From GCA-2746425 sp051251535 (GTDB lineage Bacteria > Pseudomonadota > Alphaproteobacteria > Rhizobiales > GCA-2746425), in assembly GCA_051251535.1 (NCBI GenBank), contig JBPOEV010000004.1, positions 1 to 64,000 of the forward strand: a stretch of 64,000 nt of DNA, given 5' to 3'. The notes beneath the pieces were generated by a model that was not told the DNA's origin, did not search any database, and saw nothing but the letters and a program-made list of their open reading frames with translations. Positions 1 to 8,517 of this stretch are shown here, one piece after another. The translations under genes and the position numbers were made by a program. Every line of letters begins with the position of its first letter. Within the stretch, counting starts at the first letter, position 1.

Positions 1-2
1 AC

Positions 3-1211
3 AACATCTTCATGGGGCGCGAAATAATGGGGTCCTTCGGTGTCGACTATGCCGAGCAGGAAAACCAGACTCGCGCTTTGATGCGCGATCTGGAGGAGGA
101 CATCGATCCGCTGACATTGGTAGAAGACCTGCGTCTTGGCCAGCAACAGATCGTGGAGATTGCCCGTGCGCTTTCCGTCAATTCGCGCATTCTCATCATG
201 GATGAGCCCACATCGGCCCTGTCCGCAACGGAAGTGGAGGTTCTCTTCAAGGTAATCCACGACCTCAAGGCCCGCGGCGTAAGCATTGTCTATATCTCGC
301 ACCACCTGGAAGAGGCGCTGACCATTACCGACCACGCAGTTGTTTTGCGCGACGGTATCATGACCGCATACGGCCCCCGTGCAGAGATCGATCTTGAGTG
401 GATTGTCCGCAACATGGTGGGTGACAATTTTGACCTTGGTTCGCCGCCCGAGAATGTTTTGGGCACGCCCGCACTGCAGTTGGAATCGCTTTGCGTTCCC
501 ATGGCCTCGGGCGCTGGAAATGCCGTAGATCGTCTGGATCTGACCGTCGCGGCAGGAGAGGTCGTTTGCATCTATGGCTTGATGGGCGCGGGTCGCACCG
601 AGATGATGGAATGCGTCGCTGGCCGTCTGGCACCCAGTTCCGGCAATATTTTGCTGCATGGACGCGATATTTCCAAACTGACCATTTCACAACGGATTGC
701 TGCAGGGCTCGTTCTCGTCCCGGAAGACCGTCAGCGCGACGGGCTGGTGCAGACCATGAGTGTTGGGCGCAATCTGTCGCTTGCTTCGATTGGGAACTTT
801 ACCAAGAGCCTGTTCACAAACACCAACGACGAAGACGCGATCATCGACCGATCCATCAAGGAAGTGACCGTCAAGACAGAAGGCCCTGACGCGCCGATTG
901 GGTCGCTGTCCGGTGGCAATCAACAGAAGGTTGTGATCGGCAAAATGCTGGCGACCAAACCTTCGGTAATCCTGCTTGACGAGCCCAGCCGCGGCATCGA
1001 TATCGGTGCCAAGGGTGAGGTCTTCCGGATTTTGGCGGATCGCGCCAACAACGGCATGGCCGTTGTCTATACAACATCTGAAGTGACCGAATGCCTCGCA
1101 ATCGCACATCGTGTCATTGTAATGCGGCGCGGCCGGATTGCCGCGGAATTCACCCAAGACATAACCAAAGAAGCAATTATGGCAGCTTCCGGCGAAAGCC
1201 TGGCTGCATGA
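3..1211 (+). CDS. Ribose/sugar-type ABC transporter ATP-binding protein (5' partial)
   Basis: Fused double nucleotide-binding subunit of a RbsA/MglA-type importer that powers uptake of a sugar or sugar-like solute. The frame is open to the window edge and begins inside the first domain with NIFMGRE, so roughly the first 95-100 residues of a usual 500-residue protein are missing. The first domain shows a signature LGQQQIVEIARAL and Walker B LIMDEPTSAL. The second domain has the degenerate Walker A GLMGAGRTE typical of this family, signature LSGGNQQKV and Walker B ILLDEPSRGID. The stop overlaps a possible ATG of the next gene. Permease and binding protein follow on the same strand. The substrate cannot be read from the sequence. 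Confidence 0.93.
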   Translation, partial: NIFMGREIMGSFGVDYAEQENQTRALMRDLEEDIDPLTLVEDLRLGQQQIVEIARALSVNSRILIMDEPTSALSATEVEVLFKVIHDLKARGVSIVYISHHLEEALTITDHAVVLRDGIMTAYGPRAEIDLEWIVRNMVGDNFDLGSPPENVLGTPALQLESLCVPMASGAGNAVDRLDLTVAAGEVVCIYGLMGAGRTEMMECVAGRLAPSSGNILLHGRDISKLTISQRIAAGLVLVPEDRQRDGLVQTMSVGRNLSLASIGNFTKSLFTNTNDEDAIIDRSIKEVTVKTEGPDAPIGSLSGGNQQKVVIGKMLATKPSVILLDEPSRGIDIGAKGEVFRILADRANNGMAVVYTTSEVTECLAIAHRVIVMRRGRIAAEFTQDITKEAIMAASGESLAA

Positions 1212-1234
1212 CCGATACGCAGGGAGACCGCAAA

Positions 1235-2284
1235 ATGTCAGATGTGAGATCGGCTTCGCTAGAATCCAAGCCCAAGAAGGCTGGTGAGCTAAACCTTGTG
1301 CATCTGTTGCTTGAGGGCAGGGCATTTTTTGCTCTCATTGTTATCATTGCGATCTTTTCGGTCCTGTCGGCGAATTACTTTTCCGTCCCGAACTTTCTGA
1401 TCATGACGTCACAGGTGGCGATTTTCGGCCTGCTGGCCATAGGCATGTTGCTCGTCATTCTGTCCGGCGGCATCGATTTGTCAGTGGGTTCAACGCTGGC
1501 ATTATGCGGTGTTTTCGCGGGTTTCCTGATGCAGGGGATCGAGCTGGAAGCATTGGGTATCATTTTATATCTCCCCGTCTGGGCTGTCTTCATCTTGACG
1601 CTTTGCATGGGGGCACTGGTTGGAATCCTTAACGGTGTTCTGGTCGCCTACTTCAAAGTACCTGCCTTTGTAGCAACGCTTGGAACACTTTATGTGGCGC
1701 GCGGTGTGGCACTGCTCATGACCAATGGGCTGACTTTCAACAATCTTTCCGGCGACCCGTCGTTCAGCAATACCGGCTTTGAATGGTTGGGCTTCAATCG
1801 GCTTTGGGGTGTTCCGATCAGCATTTTCGTGCTGACCGCGGTCGCTGTCTCTGTACATCTTTTGCTGACAAGAACGCCTTTCGGTCGGTGGCTCTATTCC
1901 ACGGGTGGTAATGCCAATGCGGCGGAACTTTCAGGCGTGCCGGTCAAGAAGGTTCAGATCTGGGTTTATGTACTGTCCGGTGTATGCGCCGCGATCGCCG
2001 GTATTGTGCTGAGCTCTCAGCTTACCTCTGCCGGGCCGACTGCCGGTACGACTTATGAGCTGACAGCTATTGCTGCCGTTGTCGTTGGGGGAGCGTCCCT
2101 GATGGGTGGGCGTGGGACCGTGCGCGGCACGTTGCTGGGCGCTTTCGTGATCGTGTTCCTGGGAGCGGGTCTGGTTATCACCGGCGTGTCATCTTATTGG
2201 CAAACCGTCTTTACGGGTGCGGTTATCGTGCTCGCTGTCATGCTGAATTCAATTCAATACGGAAACAAAGGTAAGTCAGGCTAG
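1235..2284 (+). CDS. Ribose/sugar-type ABC transporter permease
   Basis: Inner-membrane permease of the BPD_transp_2 (RbsC) family, 349 residues with many hydrophobic spans. The diagnostic GGIDLSVGST loop and the conserved C-terminal block containing ELTAIAAVVVGGASLMGG are both present. I chose the ATG preceded by AGGGAG at a good distance. An upstream ATG at 1208 overlaps the previous stop and would add nine residues, so it remains possible. It forms an operon with the double ATPase before it and the binding protein after it. Confidence 0.93.
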   Translation: MSDVRSASLESKPKKAGELNLVHLLLEGRAFFALIVIIAIFSVLSANYFSVPNFLIMTSQVAIFGLLAIGMLLVILSGGIDLSVGSTLALCGVFAGFLMQGIELEALGIILYLPVWAVFILTLCMGALVGILNGVLVAYFKVPAFVATLGTLYVARGVALLMTNGLTFNNLSGDPSFSNTGFEWLGFNRLWGVPISIFVLTAVAVSVHLLLTRTPFGRWLYSTGGNANAAELSGVPVKKVQIWVYVLSGVCAAIAGIVLSSQLTSAGPTAGTTYELTAIAAVVVGGASLMGGRGTVRGTLLGAFVIVFLGAGLVITGVSSYWQTVFTGAVIVLAVMLNSIQYGNKGKSG

Positions 2285-2381
2285 CCTTTGATCCAAAATA
2301 TTCGCGACTGCACAGGTCCAATGAACCTGACGCGGAAAATGCCGGGCATCGGCAAATAATCAACCAAGGGAGACTATCATA

Positions 2382-3329
2382 ATGATTAAGTTTACTAAAC
2401 GCGCAGTGCTTGCAGCTGCGGTATCGCTGCCGCTCATGGCAGGATCTGCCTGGGCCGAGGGATTGATCACCATTATCGTCAATGACCCGGCTAACCCATA
2501 CTGGTTCACGGAAGGCGAAGTGGCCAAAGCGACAGCCGAGGAACTGGGTTACGAAGCAACAGTGTCCGCGCATAAGGGCGACACCAACGCTGAATCCAAC
2601 CTCATTGATGCGGCCATCACAAATGGTGCCAAGGCAATCATTCTGGATCCGGCAAATGCCGATGGTTCAATTGCTGTCGTGCGCAAAGCGACACAGGCCG
2701 GCATTCCCGTCTTTCTGGTCAACGCCGAGATCAATGAAAGTGGCATCGCGATTGCACAGCTGGTTTCCAACAATGCTCAGGGTGCCGCTCTGGGCGCCGT
2801 TACATGGCAGGGTTTGGTCGGTGATGAAGCTAAATACGTAGAGTTCTTCGGCAACCCAGCTGATAACAACGCAGCGACACGCTCTAACGGTTACAACACC
2901 GTATTGTCGCAATATCCGGGACTTGAGAAAGTTGCTGAGGAAGTTGCCAATTGGGATCGTACGCAAGGCTACACAAAAATGCAGTCGATCATTCAGGCAA
3001 ATCCGGTGATCAATGCACTCATCGCAGGTAATGATGAAATGGCACTGGGCGCAATTGCTGCTTTGAAAGAATCCAGCAAGCTGGACGGCGTTATTGTCGG
3101 CGGTTTCGATGGATCACCTGATGCGGTTGAAGCCATCAAAAACGGTGAAATGGCATACACTGTGCTTCAGCCTGTTGCGGTCTTCTCCCGTGAAGCAGTC
3201 ATCCAGGCTGACCACTATATCAAGAACGGTTCTGCGAAAATGAGCGAAGAAAAGCAGCTCTTTGACTGCCTGCTGATTACGCCTGAAAACGTAGCCAACT
3301 ACTCAGCACCATTTACCTTGTCGAACTAA
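2382..3329 (+). CDS. Ribose-type ABC transporter periplasmic binding protein
   Basis: Periplasmic substrate-binding protein of the Peripl_BP_4 (RbsB-like) family, 315 residues. A clear signal peptide ends near residue 25 (..GSAWA, then EGLI). The mature part has alternating Rossmann halves with family hallmarks such as ITNGAKAIILDPAN and AGNDEMALGAIAAL. AAGGGAG sits just ahead of the ATG. It is the last gene of the operon and is followed by a rho-independent terminator. It would deliver the ligand to the permease/ATPase upstream. Ligand unknown; ribose, xylose or a polyol are typical for the family. Confidence 0.93.
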   Translation: MIKFTKRAVLAAAVSLPLMAGSAWAEGLITIIVNDPANPYWFTEGEVAKATAEELGYEATVSAHKGDTNAESNLIDAAITNGAKAIILDPANADGSIAVVRKATQAGIPVFLVNAEINESGIAIAQLVSNNAQGAALGAVTWQGLVGDEAKYVEFFGNPADNNAATRSNGYNTVLSQYPGLEKVAEEVANWDRTQGYTKMQSIIQANPVINALIAGNDEMALGAIAALKESSKLDGVIVGGFDGSPDAVEAIKNGEMAYTVLQPVAVFSREAVIQADHYIKNGSAKMSEEKQLFDCLLITPENVANYSAPFTLSN

Positions 3330-3345
3330 ATGGTCCTGTAAATTC

Positions 3346-3376
3346 GGAAAAAGGCGCCCCAACGGGCGCCTTTTTT
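3346..3376. terminator. Bidirectional rho-independent terminator
   Basis: Stem GGCGCCC/GGGCGCC around a short loop, followed by six T on the plus strand and preceded by a run of A. It can therefore stop both the sugar ABC operon (plus strand) and cfa arriving from the other side. Confidence 0.85.
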
Positions 3377-3478
3377 CTTCTAAATCACTTTCACAACAAG
3401 CCTGACGTGTTTCTCGAATTATCCCCATTTTCAGTTAGCTCTTTTCCAGCTTTGCACCACGCGATTGTCGCCTGCAAC

Positions 3479-4801
3479 TCACATACTGCTTATATTTGAC
3501 ATCTCTTGTTCCTTCTCTGCCAAGGCAGCGTTCGGGTCCGGCCTGGCCGTCTTCAACTGTTGGCCTGCGGGGCCACTTCCCAAACGCGATTGATCGTAGA
3601 GATAGTCCCGGGTCAGCGGGACGGCGTCGACATTTCGTGACAATTGGAACTGGAAAACCGCTTGCGGGCCATTGCGAAAGGTTTGCTCGCATGCGGCAAG
3701 ATAGAAGCGCCACATTCTGACAAAGCGATCATCATACATCGCTGCCACCTGATCTTCATTTTCCTGAAACCGATCGTACCAGTGCCGCAACGTATAGGCA
3801 TAGTGCAGGCGCCAACATTCGATGTCCGTTGCCCACAATCGGGCCTTCTCGACGGCGCTCATGGCTTCTGAAACGGTCGGGATGTAACCGCCCGGAAAGA
3901 TATGCTTTGCGATCCACGGGTTCGTTCCCGTCGCAGGGGCGGCCCAACCAATCGTGTGAACCAGCGCAATGCCGTTGGGAGAGAGCCGGTTGCGGATTGT
4001 CCGGAAGTACTCATCAAAGTGGCGCAGCCCCACATGTTCGAACATCCCGACGGAGACAATCCTGTCGAAAGAGCCTTCAACATGACGGTAGTCGCACAGT
4101 CGGAAATCTACCTGATTCAAAAGGCCTTCCAGTTCCGCCCGTTTGGTCGCATAGGCGTGCTGTTCCTCAGACAGTGTGACCCCGACAACGCGAGTACCGC
4201 AGTCCTTTGCGAGCGTCAGTGCCAATCCGCCCCAACCGCAGCCAATATCAAGGACAGACATACCTGGTTCGATCATCAATTTGCGGGCGATATGTTCCTT
4301 TTTGTGCTTTTGCGCCTGATCCAACGTCTCGGTCGGGTCTTTGAAATAGCCGCAAGAATACTGCCGATCATCGTCGAGAAAAAGGTCATATAGACGGCCT
4401 GAAAGGTCATAGTGGTGGGCCACGTTACCGCGCGCCCGTTCCACAAAATTGTTTTGCGCCAGCCACCGTAAGGAAGAGCGTGACTTTTGCAGTGGCTTTT
4501 GCCACCAGACTCGATTTCCTGCGTCATGCTGAACGTTGTGAATAATCAACCCGAGAAATTCTTGTAAATCATCCCCATCAATCGTCAGCGATCCATTCAT
4601 ATAGGCTTCGCCCAACGCCAACTCTGGGTTTATAGCCAGATGCCTGACCGTCGAGGCATCGTGCAGCCGAACCGTTACCGGATGGCCGCTTTGGTTGCCG
4701 TATCTATGATTTTCGCCCGACGGCATGACAACGTGCAGGGTGCCGTCGCGCAAGATTGACTTCAGCATTCTGTCGAGTGCGTATTCTGAAAGCTGGATCA
4801 T
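3479..4801 (-). CDS. cfa: Cyclopropane-fatty-acyl-phospholipid synthase
   Basis: SAM-dependent enzyme that methylenates cis double bonds of membrane phospholipid acyl chains, a stress and stationary-phase membrane modification. The SAM site is VLDIGCGWGGLALTLA, followed by VGVTLSEEQHAYA, and the family blocks MFEHVGLRHFDEYF, HTIGW and WRLHYAYTLRHWYDRF are present. The start was set at the ATG preceded by AAGAGG. The same frame stays open 50 codons upstream, but that extension looks non-coding. Length is 440 residues, at the long end of the usual 380-440. It is monocistronic and convergent with the sugar ABC operon. Confidence 0.93.
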   Translation of the reverse strand: MIQLSEYALDRMLKSILRDGTLHVVMPSGENHRYGNQSGHPVTVRLHDASTVRHLAINPELALGEAYMNGSLTIDGDDLQEFLGLIIHNVQHDAGNRVWWQKPLQKSRSSLRWLAQNNFVERARGNVAHHYDLSGRLYDLFLDDDRQYSCGYFKDPTETLDQAQKHKKEHIARKLMIEPGMSVLDIGCGWGGLALTLAKDCGTRVVGVTLSEEQHAYATKRAELEGLLNQVDFRLCDYRHVEGSFDRIVSVGMFEHVGLRHFDEYFRTIRNRLSPNGIALVHTIGWAAPATGTNPWIAKHIFPGGYIPTVSEAMSAVEKARLWATDIECWRLHYAYTLRHWYDRFQENEDQVAAMYDDRFVRMWRFYLAACEQTFRNGPQAVFQFQLSRNVDAVPLTRDYLYDQSRLGSGPAGQQLKTARPDPNAALAEKEQEMSNISSM

Positions 4802-5803
4802 CAGATTACCTCTTGTCCTGGTTACGTTCATTTTAATCAGATCAGATGGCACTGGAAATCGAGTGGTGTGTCGCCAGATCACATTCTTGAAAGGTAACGG
4901 ATCGCTGCGGATCAACCTGAGCGATGTCGCCCGTTTGCAAGATTTGCACATGAAACATGCGCCGTATTGACACCAATCAATATGTGCAAAAATCTTGGAG
5001 ATAATTTGAAAAAGCTTGATCTGTCAATCCGAAAGGATGGTCACGGCCCGGCAATAATCCAAGGCCCACGGTGATATCAGTCATGTGATATTCAACCTGA
5101 CTCAGGGCACCTTGCCAGAGATTTCTTTGATTGAGAATAGCGCGAACAATGACTCCATCAAGAAAGGGCCAAGGCCGTCCGGCAAGGAGCAGCCTTCAAA
5201 ATTGCATGTCTGTGTCTGCCGTTATGTCGCGGATTCAAATGCGTGTGCGCTGGGTAAATTCCAGGCCGGGTTAACTGGTTTGTACTTGGCATCAGTCATC
5301 ATTGACATTGATCAATGCCCAACATGGCGATGGTTATCAGAATAATGGTGTCGAGCAAGAATTGGCTTTGGAGAAACGAAGTTGACCGATCAGACATCAT
5401 ATCAAAGTGCCCGAAATTGAGCGGATGACCGAAAGAAAGCTCGAAAAAGAAAGAGATCACTCTCAAGGACATCCACTTAGACCAGTTGGCTGGTCATCAA
5501 ATTGAGAGATGCTGCACGGTCTTATTTGGAAGATGTGGTCTGGCAATGGTCTGAATGCTCCTGCCAGCGTTCGATGTTTAATCGTTTATGCCGTTGGACT
5601 GTTTTTTGAATTCTGACAGGACGGCCTTGTCTGGATACTCTTGACGTATCTGTTTGCTCGCCGGAGCCTCTCAACGCATTGTGCGGATATTCCAGTTCAC
5701 TATATCCAACGAAACCAAAGTCACCTGGGACTTCGATCCAACTGGATGAATCACGGCACTTGATGTGGGTTAAAAAATACCGGTGCTCCACATTGCATGT
5801 AAC
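4802..5803. other. About 1 kb without a recognisable intact gene
   Basis: Only short open frames occur on both strands: plus 5085-5345 and minus 5522-5791. Neither has a ribosome-binding site or a motif I recognise. A broken gene lies immediately right of this stretch, so it is most likely decayed coding DNA plus the cfa promoter region next to 4802. Confidence 0.5.
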
Positions 5804-6183
5804 TTATGCCGCTTGAGTGAATGCCGATGTTATACCCCAAGCTTCGGCGAACTGACCATCAAAAATTCTCCAAACAACCGCCGCATCAATGGCAATGGAT
5901 TCGCCATTATACTGCATAGTGTTGCGTGCGTGGACCACAATGAGCTCATCACCCATTGGTATTGCGTTGACAGGCTCAACTTTGAAGGTGCCTGCGGTCT
6001 GTCCGTGAAGCCCGTGAAAGAACTTTTCAGTCCCTCAACGCCAACATAATCGCCTTCAATATCGGGGAGTTTGGGATTGAAGTAATGCCATATGAAGCCC
6101 TCAGCGAACAGGTCGGCCGACGCATTCAAATTATGAATGTCCAGTTGACTCAGCAGAACAAGATTTGGGTGTGGTTTATTCAT
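5804..6183 (-). pseudogene. SnoaL-like / NTF2-fold protein, frameshifted
   Basis: Two reading frames together give one SnoaL-like polypeptide of about 125 residues. The upstream frame reads FAEGFIWHYFNPKLPDIEG and then YVGVEGLKS. Near 6021-6027 the frame must shift, equivalent to loss of one base in a run of A. The other frame then continues FFHGLHGQTAGTFKVEPVN, GDELIVVHARNTM, IDAAVVWRIFDGQFAEAWG and ends in TAA at 5804. Without the shift the product ends in a scrambled tail. The proposed ATG has no convincing ribosome-binding site. NTF2-fold proteins are small cone-shaped hydrolases, isomerases or carriers. It may once have belonged with the SDR and Dabb genes on the same strand. A sequencing error cannot be excluded. 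Confidence 0.72.
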
Positions 6184-6311
6184 ACATAAATTATATGACC
6201 GCGCGCGCTGTTATGTGTCAGTGGTACACTTTCAATGAGTTGGCACTTGGCCGATAGGTTTCGGAGATTTCGCGTAGGCGGGGCACCTTAGTTTGCATAG
6301 GTGGTTGTTCT

Positions 6312-7082
6312 TCAAAAACGGGGAACAAGCATGCCGCCATCGACGGAGATCACGTGTCCGGTTGTATAGGGGAGGCAGCCCCTTGCGAGATTGGCAACGA
6401 CGGCGGCCACCTCGGACGGTTGGCCGACGCGAGGAAGTAGACATAGTCCATCTTCAGCTCGCGCCTGATAGGCGTCGATTACGGTTTCAGTCATGGGCGT
6501 TTCGATCAAGCCGGGCTGAACATCGTAGACCATAACGTTTTCGGGACCCAGACGGGCGGCAAAACACTTAGATATCATCGATGCCGCGGCCTTGGATGCA
6601 CAGTATTCTGTACGCGGTACTGCCACAGCAGATGCGTTGGAAGACGTGATGTTTATGACGGAATACACCACATTTGGATCCCGGCTTCGAGAGAGAAGCC
6701 GACGAGCAAAGGCCTGCGTCAGGAAGAACGGCCCTTTGGCGTTCACCGCCATGCAACGATCGAAGCTGTTTTCTTGGACGTCTAAAGGATCACCACGGCT
6801 GACAACCCCGATACCAGCATTGTTCACAAGTGTGGTGAGTGGTCCCAACACGCCTTCAATTTTGGCTAGGGACCGGTCGTGTTGCATTGTGTCGCCCACG
6901 TCGAACGCGCATATGTGTGTGCGCTGACCGAGGCCATCGATTTCGGCTGAGAGTGTCTCAAGGTGTTCATCCGGCTGAAGATCGTTGAGCCCTACATCAA
7001 AACCGGAGCTGGCCAGTGCCACAGCGGTTGCCCGGCCAATTCCGCGGCCTGCTCCGGTCACGAGAGCGACTTGTCTTGTCAT
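6312..7082 (-). CDS. Short-chain dehydrogenase/reductase (FabG-like)
   Basis: Classical NAD(P)-dependent SDR, 256 residues. The cofactor motif is TGAGRGIG near the N-terminus, NNAG follows in the middle, and the catalytic serine and YCASK appear as expected. The C-terminus ends with the common VDGGM block. I chose the ATG preceded by GGAG. An ATG at 7094 and a GTG at 7097 lie just upstream and are possible. It shares strand with the Dabb gene and lies at the left end of the catabolic block, so it may oxidise or reduce a pathway hydroxy/keto intermediate. The substrate is not determined. Confidence 0.88.
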   Translation of the reverse strand: MTRQVALVTGAGRGIGRATAVALASSGFDVGLNDLQPDEHLETLSAEIDGLGQRTHICAFDVGDTMQHDRSLAKIEGVLGPLTTLVNNAGIGVVSRGDPLDVQENSFDRCMAVNAKGPFFLTQAFARRLLSRSRDPNVVYSVINITSSNASAVAVPRTEYCASKAAASMISKCFAARLGPENVMVYDVQPGLIETPMTETVIDAYQARAEDGLCLLPRVGQPSEVAAVVANLARGCLPYTTGHVISVDGGMLVPRF

Positions 7083-7187
7083 CTTGTTCTCCATCACTTC
7101 CAGCCATTCTCTAAACGAGCGCCGGCTCTGGCAAAAAGGCCAATACTGCTGTCTTAAATGTTTTTGGTGCCAGTGCGCGTTTGCTCA

Positions 7188-7499
7188 TCAGAGCTCTATA
7201 TCGCAAACAAAAACTCCTTCCGGACCTCTTTCAGCAGCGTTTACAATTCGCACACCGATGGCTTTGTGGTTTTCGTTCTCAAGATATGCATCTCGCGTAG
7301 CTACATCTTTAAAATCGAACCAAAACATATCTTTGAATCCGTGGATTACATCGTCCTCGGGAGACAGGTTGGGCCTGTGCCCGAAGGCCAGAATGCCTTC
7401 GATTTCCGATTTAAGTCTGTTTAGGTCTTTCAAAATGGAGTCCTTAACGTCCCCAGACACGTCCGACGCATATTTCAAAAAGACAAGATGCCTGATCAT
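7188..7499 (-). CDS. Dabb-family (stress-responsive A/B barrel) protein
   Basis: Small 103-residue protein with the ferredoxin-like Dabb pattern: it starts MIRHLVFLKY, has a central GHRPNLSPEDD and an FKDVATRDAYLENENHK helix, and ends in a short beta strand. Members are dimeric barrels; some are cyclases or accessory proteins of catabolic gene sets, and many have no known function. AGGGGAG precedes the ATG. It is divergent from the aldo/keto reductase, and the shared intergenic region holds a copy of the ACTCACC-type operator. That suggests co-regulation with the downstream pathway. Confidence 0.85.
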   Translation of the reverse strand: MIRHLVFLKYASDVSGDVKDSILKDLNRLKSEIEGILAFGHRPNLSPEDDVIHGFKDMFWFDFKDVATRDAYLENENHKAIGVRIVNAAERGPEGVFVCDIEL

Positions 7500-7535
7500 A
7501 GATCTCCCCTATTCGTTTGTTTCAAAAGACTTGTA

Positions 7536-7549
7536 ACTCACCAATGGGT
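7536..7549. promoter_or_regulatory. TetR-type operator, copy 1
   Basis: ACTCACCAATGGGT, an imperfect palindrome flanked by TA on the left and a GA-rich right side. It matches two further copies at 8477 and 13286. It lies between the divergent Dabb and aldo/keto reductase genes. The best candidate binder is the TetR protein encoded at 16521-17180. Confidence 0.7.
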
Positions 7550-7607
7550 GAATTATCAAGTGCGAAGTTAAAAACCACATTTTGCTGCGCCGCATGAGGA
7601 GCCTACT

Positions 7608-8456
7608 ATGTCAATTTACCAAACCAGCTGCTTTCAACGGACTTTCGGAACCTACCCTCTTGAAGGGGAAAACCTGAAGCATGCGGTGCTCATGGCAGCT
7701 GAGGTTGGGTATCGCGCGTTTGATACGGCGCAATGGTATGGCAACGAGGCTGCGCTTGGCGCGGTTCTGCCAGACCTGGGAATAGATCGGGATGACCTGC
7801 TGATCACCACAAAAGTGCATCCTGAAAATATGGGTCCAGACAAGTTTATTGCATCGGTCGAGCAAAGCTTGCGCGATCTAAAAGTGGATTCTGTTGGAGT
7901 GCTGTTGCTGCACTGGCCACCAAATGACAATCCAGTCGAGCCCTCATTGACACTGCTGCAGGAGGCGCATCGCAAGGGGTATGCAAGGCACATTGGCGTA
8001 TCGAATTACACAACGAAGCAGATGCAGGATGCTGTCCAGCATCTGGATGTTTCGCTGGCCATAAATCAGGTTGAATTTCACCCGCTACTGGATCAGAGAC
8101 GCCTGCTGGCCGCTGCATCAGAAACGGATATTCCCTTGGCATCATACTGTTCCGTCGCGCGTGGCGAAGTATTCAAATATCCGGTCTTTGCCGAGATCGG
8201 TAAATCATATGGGAAAAATGCAGCACAGGTCGCGCTCCGCTGGATTCTTCAACAAGGTGTGTCTTTGAATACGATGTCCACCAAAAGGGCCAATATCGAG
8301 GCCAACTTCGACCTCATGAACTTTGCCTTATCGAGCCAAGAGATGGCAGAAATCGCAAAGCTGACGGCTGCCAATTATCGGATCAGTAACGCGAAAGTCG
8401 TGCCATATGCCCCGACTTGGGATGCGCCAATGAGGGGAAATGGGCTCGTGGATTGA
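7608..8456 (+). CDS. Aldo/keto reductase
   Basis: NADPH-dependent AKR of about 282 residues with a TIM-barrel layout. The catalytic tetrad is visible: Asp and Tyr in FDTAQWYGNEAALG, Lys in LITTKVHP and His in LLLHWPP. The usual C-terminal cofactor region (STKRANIEANFDL) is present. GAGGAG precedes the ATG. It lies 60 bases right of operator copy 1 and is followed by another operator and the CoA-transferase. It probably interconverts an aldehyde or ketone with an alcohol in the local pathway. Confidence 0.92.
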   Translation: MSIYQTSCFQRTFGTYPLEGENLKHAVLMAAEVGYRAFDTAQWYGNEAALGAVLPDLGIDRDDLLITTKVHPENMGPDKFIASVEQSLRDLKVDSVGVLLLHWPPNDNPVEPSLTLLQEAHRKGYARHIGVSNYTTKQMQDAVQHLDVSLAINQVEFHPLLDQRRLLAAASETDIPLASYCSVARGEVFKYPVFAEIGKSYGKNAAQVALRWILQQGVSLNTMSTKRANIEANFDLMNFALSSQEMAEIAKLTAANYRISNAKVVPYAPTWDAPMRGNGLVD

Positions 8457-8476
8457 CATAGTGTCGAAATACTGTA

Positions 8477-8490
8477 ACTCTCCAGTGAGT
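8477..8490. promoter_or_regulatory. TetR-type operator, copy 2
   Basis: ACTCTCCAGTGAGT with flanks GTA on the left and GAATAAT on the right, nearly the same as copy 1 over 19 positions. It sits about 28 bases before the CoA-transferase start, where a bound repressor would block transcription. Confidence 0.7.
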
Positions 8491-8517
8491 GAATAATATT
8501 AAAAGTGGGAGACGGCC

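Noticed and set aside
687..1325. Long minus-strand frame opposite the ATPase gene
   Set aside because: It is the reverse shadow of a well-conserved ATPase; its translation has no motif and no ribosome-binding site.
4802..4951. N-terminal extension of the cyclopropane synthase
   Set aside because: The frame is open, but the ATG at 4801 has a good ribosome-binding site and the family N-terminus starts there.
5522..5791. Possible 89-residue gene on the minus strand
   Set aside because: No ribosome-binding site and no recognisable motif. It sits in a decayed stretch, and the other frames give nothing better.
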